DNA of 64,000 nucleotides from Timema cristinae (GCA_039000515.1 JBCFYV010000001.1:50154184-50218183), one strand, 5' to 3'; counted from the first letter of the stretch, positions 23,612 through 36,260 are shown. Numbers and translations are program-made. Notes: generated by a model not told the origin, from the sequence alone.

Positions 23612-23911
23612 GGTGACCTGGTGGTCTAGGGGTAAGGTGTCAGACTTCTATGCTGGCGGCCGGGGTTCAATCCTCGGTCCGGCAAAGATTTATCTGATTA
23701 CCAAACCCTTCCTTCACCTCTGACAAACATCTTGTGAATGTGAGGAATGCCGGGTCTCCACCGTGGTTCGGATTCCACGTTAAACTGTAGGTCCTTCATT
23801 TCATCTCACAATCACCCTACCATTACACATTAGCGTAAGTGCGTATAACCCGAACGGGTAGTAAGACGCGGTGCTAATAATAATAATAATAATATAATAA
23901 TAATAATAATA
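23612..23911 (+). mobile_element. SINE-A copy, full length
   Basis: Head GGTGACCTGGTGGTCTAGGG (A box TGGTCTAGGGG), B box GGTTCAATCC, body, shared tail, and a TAA microsatellite to 23911. Flanks ACAGATAGTGA and ACAGGATAGTTGA look like a decayed target duplication. Confidence 0.93.
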
Positions 23912-25963
23912 CAGGATAGTTGATGTTATATTGAGTTTTTATCGTACGAATATCTTTAAGGGGAGGTAATGACCAAGTGTTAGTCTTTGAAAAAGAAATC
24001 TTGTCTGCGCTCACAATGCTATCTCCGTCCATCTTGTAATTAGAGAGGCATGTTGACGTATGACCGTCCATACCTTGGGCATGATTGGCGAGCCACACTG
24101 AGTGAGTGAGTGTTTTGTTTTCGCGCTCTCTCTTGTCATTGGTACCTCAGATAAGCATTGTTTTATTCACCTCCAATACTTAGCCTGGTAGCTTTTTGGA
24201 CTCTTTGTGTTTAAGTACACAGCACCTAATTATTTTTTAAACATATTTACATTTCTTAAAAAGATGTAATTCTATGAATAATTTCTTCCACCCTCCTGTT
24301 GGGGGATTCACCACTGACTCTAGAAAGATTCCCCTTCCCCACAAACAAAATATGCAGACATGATTTTTTCGTTAACGAGAGCCATAACATGTCCGGAGGA
24401 TCAACTTTTAAACAAATTAAGTTTGCAAAAACAATAAAATATGGGGCTTATATAAGTTATTAAATATAAAGGAACAAAAAAAAAATCTTTAGGTTTGTTC
24501 TTAAGGCCTTATTTACTAAATAAAATAAATTAATATTAAATTCTCAAAGCAACCACCGAGCTTATTGTTTGTGGAAGGAGGAGTTAAAATGTCAGCGTGT
24601 TGTAATTTAATTAATTTAATTTTATATAAACGTTACACTAAACCAGATTTTATTGCCATGATTTTAGTTTTGTTCTTAAATAATTATATTAAAATACAAA
24701 AAATAAGAAGAAAAGAGGGGTGGGGGGGCAATAAAGTATTTCAATTTTGAGTGAAACGTACTATCCGTGCGATCAAGTACTCTAGTATGGGCTCTATGAT
24801 AGCGCTATAAGACACAGGGATGCATATTGTATCGGACGGTTCAAAGAGCTACCAATCTAGCCTGTCTAATAATACATGTGTGGTATACAGCGGTTAAATG
24901 AAGCGTTCTAACGCCAATGTTGGCCGCTCTAAAGTAATAGTGTTATTCTAAGTGCTACAGTTATATAGCACCGCATCTTTTCCATGGAGGCTACATGCAA
25001 GGACAACGGAAAACCTCGAAAAGTCAAGAGGATGTTTGATGTCAGAGAATTTAAATATTTGGTTAAGATATCTAGTTTCACACCTTAAAAAAATAAGAGT
25101 AAGATATTTTGTTCCTTCTATGTTAGCAAATTTCATTGCCTAGGTATTTTATTATAAAATGAGACTGTTTTAGTAGTTTTCTTACATCATATTTACACAG
25201 TGCTAAAAATAAAACATTTAAGAGAGAACTAGAAAAATAACTTTTTCGGGTGTTATTGATTATTACTGTCTTGTTATTTTTTTTAATTAGCAGAAGTAAC
25301 CAATGCTGCCCGGGGTAACCACGCAATGATTGTATTTGTTTCAAACAGACAGGAAAAAAATCTTCCACTTTATTTCTCCCAACCAATTTTTTTAATACAT
25401 TTAAAAAAACTCTAATAACATTTAAAATTCCAGCTTCGAATTGCACATGTTATTATATTACACAGAGGCTACTCATTTTAAAATGGTCAGACCTCTGTGT
25501 GAGATAGATATCGCGCGACGCTCATCACAAAAAAAAAACTTCGTTTTATTAATATAAAGAAAATGTATGTGATTAAAATAGAAAAAATTGTCCCCCCCCC
25601 CCGCCCCAATTAAAACTGGAGAAGGGTTGAGTCGGGGTAAAATGTTAAAATGTTGTTTGTAAAACCTGGAGAAGTCTAGGAATGTTGTGATGTAAATCTT
25701 CGTAATGAGTCTGTGTCCCCGTGACGGCCGGTCCCACTCGGTCAATGAGTTCCACCGTCGAGAGCACAACCTGTCGTGCGAGAATTGATTGGGAATGGTA
25801 ACAACGCTACAGGTTCATATCCGTCGTGCCTATGGGAGGACATCGCCGGAAATACCAGCCTGGAGGTTAAAAACATACTCATCACACACTCTCTTATAGA
25901 TTCGAATCACGTAGCTTAGTTGATAGGATTTTAATCGGAGTTCATGTCGGTCTTTATTTTATT

Positions 25964-26176
25964 TTTTGCGCCACGTTTTACCACCCGTCTGGTAACCATG
26001 CACTTTAATTACTCTTTTGGTGTAGGCATGGGAGATAGAATTTGAAGGGAATTAACCAGAATTAGTGTGAAGGGTTATCGGGAAACCATTTAATAAAAAC
26101 CACCTTATTACACCCGGTATGGATACGAACCCAAAAGTCGCCATCCTAAAAGACTAGACTCGTGCCTTAGTTCGTG
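25964..26176 (-). mobile_element. SINE-B copy, diverged
   Basis: GCGCCACGTTTTACCACCCG tail, body ATTAGTGTGAAGGG and CCATTTAATAAA, then CCCGGTATGGATACGAACCC and a decayed head. Confidence 0.6.
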
Positions 26177-26347
26177 TCTGTCGTTGTATCTCATTCGTGT
26201 TATTTTACAGCGAGCACTGATATATTTGTATTCTTTAATAATGTTTGTGTCAAGAATGTAATAGAGATTAAAAAAAATAGTTTCACCCCTAAAATATTGG
26301 GAAAATACATAATTTTTATTCTAGAAAACCTTAAAAATTCTGGGAAT

Positions 26348-26642
26348 TTATTATTATTAGCACAGCGTCTTATTACCCTTTAGGGTTATACGCTCTTAAG
26401 GTAATGTGTAATGGTAGGCTGATTGTGAGATGAAATGAGGACCTACAGTTTAACGTGGGATCCGAACCACGGTGGAGGCCTGGCATTCCACACATTCACT
26501 CACAAGTTGTGATTAATACACGTCTTGTAAGAGGTGTAGGAAGGGTTTGGCAACCAGGTAAATCTGTGCTGAGACCGAGGATTTAACCCCGGCCCCTCAG
26601 TACAGAAGTTTGACACCTTAACCCTAGACCGCCAGGTCACCC
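26348..26642 (-). mobile_element. SINE-A copy, full length, subfamily A2
   Basis: TTA microsatellite, tail, body and head ending CCGCCAGGTCACC. Carries the extra TTGTGATTAATACACG between body and head, also seen in the copy at 54344 but not in those at 23612, 35448 or 53719. Confidence 0.92.
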
Positions 26643-27204
26643 TGATAATTTAAAACTGCTAACAAAATCGCAGAAATGTTAGGAAATTTTACAGGCTCGC
26701 ACCCCGAAGGGAAAATTGTCTATTTATCTGTCTAGTAACGATAAATTTCACTGCTGTATCATATCTAAACAATGTGTTCATCTAAATCTTTGTAATTTTA
26801 TTTTGAATCAATTTGAAAAAATAATTATTTATAACAAAATTAAGCACGGTATTTAGATTTTTAGCTCAGGGAATTTTATTTCTGAGATGTCGTAGCCACC
26901 TTGAAAGTGTATCACCCCTAATATATTTAGAATTGAAGTAGGCCCATACATGCAGGAAACTTAGCATCCTGGTCGGTCATAGCAATTACTAGAGCAGATA
27001 ACTGGAGCAAGACAGCATCCAGTCAAGACTGGAGTGTTAAATTCCGACCGTAATTAGGGCGGTAATTAAGCTGTTTCTAGATAAACACGTATTAACATTA
27101 CTCCTCGAACACTTTTTGTAAATTGATCCAATTATAATTACCCCTTGTTCCGAGATGGACCATTTTATAATTTTAATTAAATCGTTTAATTTATTTAATT
27201 TTAT

Positions 27205-27402
27205 TCACCGCGTTCCGGTGTTAGGTAGAATTAATAGGAAACCTACTCATGTTCGCGTGAAAGAGAGAAAGAGAGAGAGAGGTAAACCACCTAAAAAAAA
27301 CATCGTCATTATATACCCTCCTGAGGTTCAAACCAAGACTGTGCTATCATCGGAAAATAGGACTAGATGAGCCTTACATTTACTCGGCGTGTCCCGGTTC
27401 GA
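27205..27402 (-). mobile_element. SINE-B copy, diverged
   Basis: TTCACCGCGTTCCGG tail remnant, body TGTTCGCGTGAAAGAG, then TGAGGTTCAAACCAAGAC and CGGCGTGTCCCGG. Contains an AG-rich simple run. Confidence 0.5.
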
Positions 27403-28188
27403 TTATTGTTATAATAGTCATTCAGATCATGCCCCCCTTCCTACACCTACCACACACCACAACCCACACATCCACACACCACCTTCAAATATTATTACTA
27501 CGGAGAGGTTAAAGGTACGCGTGTTTGGGTAGTATTGGTTTCCAGTGCGTTAAAACAGGTTGGTACAGTCCAGTTCATGGAAACTTAGCCCAGTGTCGAA
27601 TGAGAAATAACTTTGTTTTTCATCCACTTTTTGTGAACGGACTGTTTCTAGTCGAACGGGCCAGGCAGGACATACCGGGGTGATAAGATCAACACACAAG
27701 TTTCTTTGAGAAAGCGGCGGGAGTGCTTGCATCATAAAACCTCAGAGTATTGGTAGAATAGGTTGTCCCGCGGCGCGCGTTGCTTTGGACGTTGTAAATA
27801 ATGTTAGTTTCACTTGGTGAGTTAATATACAGGATGTACAAAAAATGTATATCAATAGAGAACCAAGTTTTGTTAGCAATTCCAGTAGTTTGTTCCCCCA
27901 ACCTGAACCTTCTAAACAACTCTGAAGCATAGTTTATAAACATAAAACAAAGGTTTTCCTAGAGTTATATGCCGGAAAAATACTCTAAAAATCCTTAGAA
28001 TAAAGAAACTTTCCATTGAGTCTAGAATCAATTGACCTTTTAGTACTAGGGGGGTTTAAAGTAGGCCTATAGTCGTGCAGACATAGATTTTTATGTTTCA
28101 AAATGTTTCTACACCTATTTTAATGCATTCTCACCCCAAACCATTCTGTTCTGCAAAATGTCGTTTTTATATATGATTAAATACATAA

Positions 28189-28403
28189 CTACAGTCCAAT
28201 TTTCATTGGAAGGGCCTTTTAGAAAATACAAATTTTGTCGCTGCTTAAATGTATGTTAGCTTATTGTTCTAGATAGGTTATTTATAAAAGCTATTAAAAG
28301 TGACTGCTGTAGATAACATGGCTTGCCATATGAACACGTGAAAATAGATCTAGTAACTTTTCTCTCAGGTAAGGCCCTTCATATGAGAACTGGAATAGTA
28401 TAG
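28189..28403. mobile_element. MITE-F copy with both termini
   Basis: Left end CTACAGTCCAATTTTCATTG and right end, read inward, CTATACTATTCCAGTTCTCA; both continue into AAGGGCC. The interior holds AGTGACTGCTGTAGATAACAT and AGTAACTTTTCTC. It is 215 bp and non-coding. It sits only about 120 bp upstream of exon 3. No clear target duplication. Confidence 0.65.
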
Positions 28404-28521
28404 TTTGTTATATTTACTAAAAGGTTACCTAAATGTTGATCTGACTAAATGTTTGTATTTTATGTGTTTTTTTCTTCATAAAATAATCGTTTCTAAATAT
28501 GGCTGATTGATTATTTTCCAG

Positions 28522-28582
28522 GGCACCTTTTCGTTGATAGTGGAGGCACTGCACGATAACAACAATTCGACTGGCCGACCCG
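28522..28582 (+). CDS. Dl: Delta exon 3: end of MNNL domain
   Basis: This small 61-nt exon encodes GTFSLIVEALHDNNNST followed by GRP and the first base of a glycine codon. GTFSLIVEA is a signature that follows the FxxxWP motif in Delta proteins (Drosophila has GTFSLIVEAWHDTNNS). The acceptor is TTATTTTCCAG and the donor GTAAGT, phase 1. It is flanked by introns of 22.4 and 14.6 kb, so it would be easily missed by ORF-length methods. The polar NNNS stretch offers an N-glycosylation sequon (NNS/NST). It joins in frame to exon 4, giving the glycine of GETLI. Confidence 0.94.
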
Positions 28583-28792
28583 GTAAGTGTGATCATTTGT
28601 TCATTTTTAATTCAGTATTGGCCCATTTTTTGGGGTCTTATTTCCTGTGCCTCCATACAAACCAAGTGTGGGGGGGAACTTGAACAAAATCTAGGGTTGA
28701 TAAATGTTTAATATTCAGAAGTTTAACTTAATACACCATGGAACTATTTGTACATAAAAATGTAATGTTTGTTGAGCTATAGTCCTATAGAC

Positions 28793-29169
28793 CAGTGATT
28801 CAATCACGTATACACATATCACCGCCATCCAAAATTTGTTGCCTTTGTTTCTACATATTTATCTGAAAATTGATTTTCCACAATGGTAAGCCTAAATAAA
28901 TATTAAGACGAAGCAGAGAAATCGACTCCTGCATGTGAAAAGCATTAAATAATACATTCGAAACAAGAATAGACAAATTAGTGGAAAGTTCAAATGCAGA
29001 GCTCCCATTAAATACATTAGGTAAGTTAATTTTTTGTTTGTTTGTAATGCTAATTAAATAAAACCACTATTTTAGAATAAATCTTAATGATTAATATGTT
29101 AGTAAAAACTAAGGGGCTGCGAAGATATTTTAGGATATTTATGGCTCCGCGAGTAATAAAGAACCACTG
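28793..29169. mobile_element. Non-autonomous hAT element with perfect 8-bp TSD
   Basis: Ends read inward CAGTGATTC and CAGTGGTTC, and the right end continues TTTATTACTCGCGGAGCC, a common hAT terminal motif. The direct repeat CTATAGAC flanks it exactly (28785-28792 and 29170-29177), close to the nTCTAGAn hAT preference. It is 377 bp with no coding capacity, about 210 bp downstream of exon 3. Confidence 0.9.
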
Positions 29170-30055
29170 CTATAGACTAGTTTATTTTAACATATTTAAA
29201 AAACTTGTTTTCCAATTCACTTGAGAGCACAGGAAATGTAAGGAAGTGGTATTATTAAATCAAGTTTTATGGGGGCTGGGGGCAGGAGAGGATGATACAA
29301 CTAATCGTTGGCGTAAGACTATAATTAGTCTCACAGGTAGGCCCTACTGACTTGTTTTAACCTTAGCTCAAAATGTTAGTAAAATCCTCCAAAAATAATG
29401 TCTCTGGTTTTTAACTATGTAATAAGCTTTATTGTGAAAACAATGTTTAACACCTTTCGCGTCTTACGAAGTATAAACTAAACATGATCTAAAAGTTTGC
29501 AAACTACCTTTTTTATTTGGGGCTACGGGCTGTACAAGTAAATTTAACTGAAATTATAGGATTCTAAAAAAACAGAACTGCACCCTTTTATGTTTATTTA
29601 CTCCCAAGTATTTAAAGGGACTAACCGTTTCTTTCAAAAGTTAGCACCCAACCCTTTAATTGCCGGTGCTACTTAAAACGTCTCAACGCTGCCATGGCCT
29701 GACAAAAACAAAATGTCTGGTGAGATAGATCAGGCGCAATAAAATGAGCGGTGACTCATTACGAGACGGATCAGGGTAGTGGAGAAGTCTCAGCATTTAA
29801 ACAACTTTTATTTTTTATCTTTAGCGCTTGACTTTTAACATTGTAAATATTTAGTGAAGCACTAGGCAATCTAGGTCAATGTCTAACCTACTTTATCTTA
29901 ACCATTGTTAAGCTAGAGTTATTGATAAAATGTCAGTGAAATATTCTTATTTCCTTAAATTTACACTTCCCTGACTAGGCCATTACCAGACAAAAGGTGC
30001 TCCTAAATTATATTTGACCGGCGATATCAAAAAGTTGGCTGACCTCTGGTCTAAG

Positions 30056-30236
30056 GAGTTAGTTTATTAATAGGATTGGACTGCCGGGGGACTGGAAGAT
30101 CGAGGTTCGGATCCCGGTTGGGTGTATTAAGGGTGGGTTTTCCTAAATGATTTTACACTCTTCCTCCACCCAAATGTGGTTACACCTTCTTTCGAATTCA
30201 ACCCTACCATCCGAACGGGTAGTAAGACGCGTTGCT
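30056..30236 (+). mobile_element. SINE-B copy, head partly lost
   Basis: GAGGTTCGGATCCCGGTTGG, GTATTAAGGGTGGGTTTTCC, and tail CCGAACGGGTAGTAAGACGC. Lacks the internal ATTAGCG segment. Confidence 0.8.
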
Positions 30237-30625
30237 TTTTACCGTTAAAAGTTAGTTAATAATTCAAATGTCGCGGGAAAACTCTCTTCTAGCTCTCGTG
30301 AAACAGTTTTATTTTAAAATAATTAGTTTCATCTGTGCCGCTGGTGGCTTCCATCAGAGCGCTCTCGCGACGATGGGACGTGACTTGTTGACCATCTGGT
30401 GACCCCTCGAACATGTCAAGGCTAGAACCCCTACTCCCTGCACTATCAACCCCCCCCCCCACCCTCCTTGTTACAGCCCCTTCCTGCTTGTTGTGTCGAG
30501 ATGTGTCTTCCGGTGTCTTCTTCAGGGGGGGGGGGCATACTCCCCCCCAACCTCTTTCTCATCCGGGCCACCCTTTACTAGGCGCCCTAGTGTTCATCTT
30601 GGCGGGCTAGAGTGATGGCAAGCAT

Positions 30626-30690
30626 ATCGATCAAATTATATCGATGTATCGGATAGTAAACCATCGATATAGATATATATCTATATTTTG
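30626..30690. promoter_or_regulatory. ATCGAT cluster with AT palindrome
   Basis: Three ATCGAT motifs fall within about 45 bp (30627, 30643 and 30663 regions), followed by a perfect 20-bp palindrome at 30667-30686. In Drosophila, TATCGATA/CGATA clusters bind DREF and BEAF-32. A functional role here is only a guess. Confidence 0.2.
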
Positions 30691-31406
30691 TTGCCGTCCT
30701 TAGCTCGGCACAAGGCAACATTAAAAAAAATGTAATGTTGGTCGTACGAGTATGTCTCTTAGTGAGTGTTTGTGTACTAGAACGAGATCTTACTCTTGGA
30801 AAGAAAAGAAGAAGAAAACACTTTGATGGATGGATTTTAATAAGATTTATTGTTAGTTTGGTACTATAATCATTCGTCTAAATGTGTATGTGTTTTAAGA
30901 AGGTTGAAACCATTTTACTCTACTCGGAATTGAAACAACTTTTACAATCAGGGCAATCAAACATTGGAACCACGTGACCATTTCATCCTGCCTGTATATG
31001 AAATGTTTCGCATATAATCTGATCCTATCGATTATTTTTCAATATCTCTAGTTATTTAAATTATCCAATAGAAAACTTTGCTAAGATACTTAACTACCAA
31101 ATTAATGGAAAGCAAAATCACAATTGAAAACAAAGGTTAAAGGGCAATTCAAAATCAGAATTAGGATCTAAAATACAGTAAAATTTAGATAGGTTTAATG
31201 GTTTTAAGAATATATTCATGCTTAGTCACTTTTTATAGAACATTATTAGCAACATCTTTAAAACAATGAATTACTAATTTAAGGGAAATGTTATCCATGT
31301 TGAACCTGCAAACAAAATTATGCTAGTATTGCCTACAAGAGTTTCTTCCAAGCTAATCTCATGCTATAGCTGCTCTGGATAACGTGAACGCCCTAATCGT
31401 CGCAGG

Positions 31407-32610
31407 CAGTGGTTTTCAAACTGTGGTCCGCGGAACACTTGGGCCGCGCCATACCTGTAATACAGTCACGACTTTAGTTTACTTGATGACAGCTCAAAAA
31501 GTCACTAAAAATAATCCTAATACATCCATTCTCCAATAGCTTACATGTCACTTTAGATAGCGGCAATGAAAACATAGGGTAACGTATGAATGTGATGGCT
31601 AGCCCCAGTAGTTTAGGCCAGTATTATTTATATATTTATTTGAGGTCGGACACAAAGCTTTCTTATCTTTTTATTCCACTTAAAACAATTATTATTCACA
31701 ACACTTTCACAAAAGGTCTAACGAACATAGTTTTAAAATGGCGACTGACGAAAATAACTATGTGATTGAACGTGGCGAAAACAGGATCTTTACAATGATG
31801 CATCATGATAACATTCCAAAACGGAGAATAAGTACTTTTAATTATGTTTAAAATATTATTTTAGATTGAGTGAAATAAATGATTAAAAGTTATAAAACAT
31901 TGTAAGAAAACAAGTTTACGTTATTTTAAATGTAAAATATAATGTGTAATTAAAAAACTTAACATTCATAACAAAACATTGATCTCTTACAAGACTGTGT
32001 TGGCAACCCAAAACCTAAACATATGATTTTTGAACTGTCATCCAGGTAAAAACCTATTACTATGAACGGACTATATCTCAGACTCTTGTGATGTCACTTT
32101 AGAATATCGTCACCCGAGAATGCAAGTGTTCTATGTCCAATTATTCACTTTTTTGTAAAAGAGCATTGAAGTTTGACCTTGTGTATAAAACCAATGTTAC
32201 AAGCTGACAACTCGACTTTGTATATTCTTAAGTAATTATATAGTAGTTTCAATTTCACTTCAGGTGAATCATATGCATTCTAAATAAACGTAAACACCAA
32301 ATATCTCAAATTTAACAATTTTGGAGATAGAACACTTGCATTCTTGGGTGACGATATTCTTTTATTGGTTTTTCACAATATAAAATAATATCAGTAATTA
32401 GGATATCCATTTTTTTTCTAATATCAAAGTATTGGACAATTCCCAAAGGCACAACCATAACATTTCCATTTGATGTACACTTATTATATTTGTAAAATAT
32501 AACCGTCGTCATTGAATGTTCATAATATTGTAGCAAAGAAAATGAGGGCTTCATCATGTATTTTTTCCGGTGCAAGGGCTTCTTCAGTCCAAACAGTTTG
32601 GGAACCCCTG
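31407..32610. mobile_element. hAT-like element with nested TIR element
   Basis: Left end CAGTGGTTTTCAAACTGTGG; right end, read inward, CAGGGGTTCCCAAACTG, 15 of the first 18 positions alike and typical of hAT termini. The eight bases on each side (GTCGCAGG, GGCTAGAG) do not match, so either the duplication has decayed or the two ends belong to different insertions. The - strand open frame at 32312-32734 overlaps it but shows no transposase motif I recognise. Confidence 0.55.
32101..32360. mobile_element. 260-bp TIR element inside the hAT-like element
   Basis: 38-bp terminal inverted repeats (32101-32138 and 32323-32360) differ at two positions; each begins AGAATATCGTCACCC. No clear target duplication. 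Non-coding; the superfamily is not evident. Confidence 0.65.
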
Positions 32611-33359
32611 GGCTAGAGTATCTTGGTGTGAGTATAGTGCCGGTGGGAATCTTGGAGGTAACTCGACACTCTTCTCTTCGCGCACATGTGTGTTCGTTAA
32701 CCTCACCCTTTACACTGCGCCATCCCTTGTTCAACCAGGTGCCTCCAGGAAGTACCAGTCACTTCCTCTAACACCAGGGTTGTCGGCCTGCCACCTCAAT
32801 AGTAAGGGCGACCTCTTCTTCAATCAGGTCTACCATCCTTCAAGGCCTTCAACTCTTTTAAAAATCAAAAGTTGTGGAAGAACACAATCTTAGGGCAAGA
32901 TAACTAACTTTATTGAAGTGGAATAGATTCCTTTTTCAAATTACATCGTAATTTACACAACAACCTTGGCGTCGCAACATTTGACTAAGACTTCTTATTT
33001 TTTTAAATGTTCTCATCTAATGCTACTATGCTCATGACATTTGTTCATAACTGATTACTTTGTGTAGAAAATAGTAGGGGGCTACTAAATCTATATCTTT
33101 TGGAACAACATTTGTTTTATATCTTGCTCTAAAGAGGATTTTTGTTGTTGTTAAGAAAACCACAAGAATACTGACCTTAACACTCTCTCTTCCACGCCGC
33201 CTTAACAACCAATAAATGTATTATTTCTTCTCTGTTCTTCCGAAAGAACAGGAACAAATAACTTGTTTACAGGAAATCATAATAAAAACCTCATGAAATA
33301 GTCTGTTATAGATATATTAAATAACATTATTATTACACCCACTTGACTGAAATTTATAC

Positions 33360-33530
33360 TCATGAATGAACATTTCCTCAATGAAATATCTCGCCGTAAG
33401 GCAAGGGAGTAAAGAACCTCCTTAGAGCTGGCTAGGATTCGAACCCCGAATCATCACCCCCTCCTTAGTCAACTGCAAATCATGCTAGACTAACTTGGCG
33501 ACTAACCTGCGCTCCCATCTACGCTGGTCC
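33360..33530 (-). mobile_element. SINE-B-like fragment, degenerate
   Basis: GGATTCGAACCCCGAATCAT matches a reverse B box; then CTAGACTAACTTGGCGACTA resembles a decayed head. Body weakly matched. Confidence 0.35.
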
Positions 33531-34189
33531 AAGCTTATATCAATAAAATGTATTTTTATTTATGAAAGAACACAACAGAAAAATTCCCTTCGAGTTTTTT
33601 AAAAACTTTTTTCGTCTTCCTTGTAACGTGTTAAAAAAATACTTGCCCCTAAAGCCAAGTTCTCCACTATTTACTTAAGGTTGTCTTTTATGGGTTATTC
33701 ATAAAATTAGAATGCTAATTATATATATATTAATCCTTTTCAATTTTATTTTGCAAAATATATCGGAAGAGTTTTTGTGTCTGCTCACTCACTAAAGTGA
33801 TTTTGTGTATTTTTTATTTTACTTGATGGGTTACACATGTAACTGAACTATTGTGTATTTTCTCGACACAAGTAAACAAGTGGGTATGTATGTCAATAAG
33901 CTGACATTTAATGTTTTCAACTTTACGTTACCAACACAATGTTTAATGTGCAGTAAAACTCTGTATTAAGAATAATTAAGAAATAAATGTTTTGTGGTCG
34001 ACATTGATAACATGCTACTCTATTATTAGTGCTAGCATACTGTAGTGTGTTAATTATTATCTTTCAAAAGGGACAGCTGCATATCAAATTACTCGACGGA
34101 AGTAAGCTTTAGGTCTAATTTAATTTTTTGGCATACGGTTTTCCCTACTGTGTTATTACTATATTTTCTCATTCATAGTATTTATATAT

Positions 34190-34396
34190 TAGCACCGCGT
34201 CATACTATCCGTCCGGGCTATACTTCTATGTACTAATTACACTAATGTGTTGGGGATTAGGAAAGTTTAACTTAAAGGGAGTGCACTCCATTTCCGTAGA
34301 GGGAGAGTGGAAAATCACCCTCAATGCACCGACCGGGATCGAACCCAGTCTGACACGAGAGTAGTGCGTTAGACCATGCTGCCACCGAAGCGTATG
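34190..34396 (-). mobile_element. SINE-B copy
   Basis: Tail AGCACCGCGTCATACTATCC, body TTCCGTAGAGGGAGAGTGG, B-box region CCGGGATCGAACC, head GTTAGACCATGCTGCCACC. A short deletion lies between B box and head. Confidence 0.82.
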
Positions 34397-35447
34397 AATG
34401 TTAAATCGTGTAGCAATATGTTATACCAATATTTTTGTTTATGATAAAAATAATTGTTTCCATATTTGGCTTGCCAATAGTAGAGATAATTTGCCTCATC
34501 GTTTGAATACGTAGTGCCATTTCTTTCTCTGGCTAATAATAATCGGTTGTTTATTCTATCCCACTTAAGCTTCGTAAGACTCAACATAACTTGATTAAGG
34601 ACTACAAATTTCCCCCTTGAGATTGTAGTGAAGCTCTTTAATTGGGTACTGTATTGAAAATCTTCTTTCTCCAACTACATATTATGTCTGAAACACTCTG
34701 GTTCAATGCCATTCACACGAACACACGTTCAACCGCCTTATTAAAAGCAATAAAGATCAAGATCATATTTTTACCAGTAATTATATGAAATTTAAAAATT
34801 TACTAGATTCCATTATTTTTTTGTGCTGTAAAATATTTTTTTCCCTGTCTAGGTTAAATCTTAGCTGAAAGCTTATGTTTTGTGGTTGTGGTTATTGGTT
34901 GTTTTTTAACCTCGTGGTGGATTGGGAGTACAACCTATAATAGGTTGTGGTTAATGATAGCCTATATATTGTGAGCAGACTTTGTCACGGGGATCGCAAA
35001 GTAATTGGAGACGACCCTGGCGTTTCCATAAAAAAAACCACACACAGGAAGCTGCCTTTGGTAAAGTACCCCTTTGTTTTGGCGGGGATATAAATATATA
35101 TTTACCGGTTGGCCCGGTAACTTTCTTGGAGAGGCGGGGCTTCGGCGCTAATAAATATGTTTGATATTTTTTTTTAAGGGGGGTCTTACTTTTTTAAATG
35201 TTCTCGTCATTTTCACTTTTATTAAGTTAAAAGCAACATTTGGCCACGCAAGTACCGCAATGGGATTTAAATCGAATCATATTTGTACCTAAAAAAATGT
35301 CTGCTCTTACAAACAAACAAACAAAATTACAAAATAAAATGTAAAAACCTATAAAAAAAATACCACCCAAGTTTTAAAACTGTGTGGGGTTTCAAAACTC
35401 ATTAAAGATGGAGGATAACGCAAGTAAAGATATCTTTTTCAGGAAAA

Positions 35448-35695
35448 GGGGTAAGGTGTCAGACTTTTGTGCTGGCGGCCGGGGTTCAATCCTCGGTCCC
35501 GGCACAGATTTATCTGATTTCCAAACCCTTCCTTCACCTCTGACAAGACATCTTGTGAATGTGGGGAATGTCAGGCCGCCACCGTGGTTCGGATTCCACG
35601 TTAAACTGTAGGTCCTTCATTTCATCTCACAATCACCATACCATTACACATTAGCGTAAGATCGTATAACCCGAATGGGTAGTAAAACGCGGTGC

Positions 35696-35734
<39 letters not shown>
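35448..35734 (+). mobile_element. SINE-A copy, 5'-truncated
   Basis: Starts inside the A box (GGGGTAAGGTGTCAGAC) and is otherwise complete to a long TAA microsatellite. Flanks TTTTCAGGAAAA and TTTTGCAAGAAAA look like a slightly decayed target duplication. Confidence 0.92.
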
Positions 35735-35735
<1 letters not shown>

Positions 35736-35947
35736 TTTGCAAGAAAACAAACTTTTTTTGACCAAAATTAATCATATATTGTTCCGGTACATAATGTTTA
35801 GTTTGATTTTACACACAAAGTAATTTCAACATTATTTGAATTTTGGTGATTAAAATCCTGGAATCTAACTTAGAATTTTTATTTTTATTTAAAGTTTTTC
35901 TCATAAAATACCGCTAAACTCAAGATATATATATATTTTTTTTTTTC

Positions 35948-36096
35948 AACAACTGTTGATGTTACCATGTGTGTAAAATTACTTTGTTTGCACTGAAGCA
36001 ATATTTGATATACTGCATTTAAACCAACAAAAGTTTTTATATAAAACCTGCAAAAACACTTACCTTTTCTCTCGTCCCCTACAATCCCACCTTAAG
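35948..36096. mobile_element. MITE-R fragment
   Basis: Begins at the interior CAACAACTGTTGATGTTA and ends with the terminal region CTCGTCCCCTACAATCCC...CTTAAG. Confidence 0.65.
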
Positions 36097-36260
36097 AGAC
36101 GTGGATCAGATTCAATTGCATTCCATTTTTGTTCTCGCTGATAATCTGTAGGCAGGTGGGCTACCAGCCAAGATGTCGTAAGTTGGCCCTACATAGGTTT
36201 TGTATTTTGTGCAGCTCGTTTTGCTGTCAGTCTGTTTCACTCGCATTTAACTACACTAGA

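Larger units (their letters stand above)
6089..28521 (+). other. Delta intron 2 (22.4 kb)
   Basis: Starts GTGAGT and ends TTTTCCAG, phase 0. Besides the repeats listed separately, stretches 8050-9100, 19180-20880, 21560-22170, 22700-23600, 23912-25960, 26650-27200 and 27403-28188 hold no gene or repeat I can name; they include simple repeats such as CA at 8399-8424. Short ORFs here have no recognisable domains. Confidence 0.75.

Noticed and set aside
23612..23690. Functional tRNA gene
   Set aside because: The A and B boxes belong to the head of a SINE-A; the cloverleaf is not maintained and the sequence continues into the SINE body. The same applies to the heads of SINE-B and SINE-C copies.
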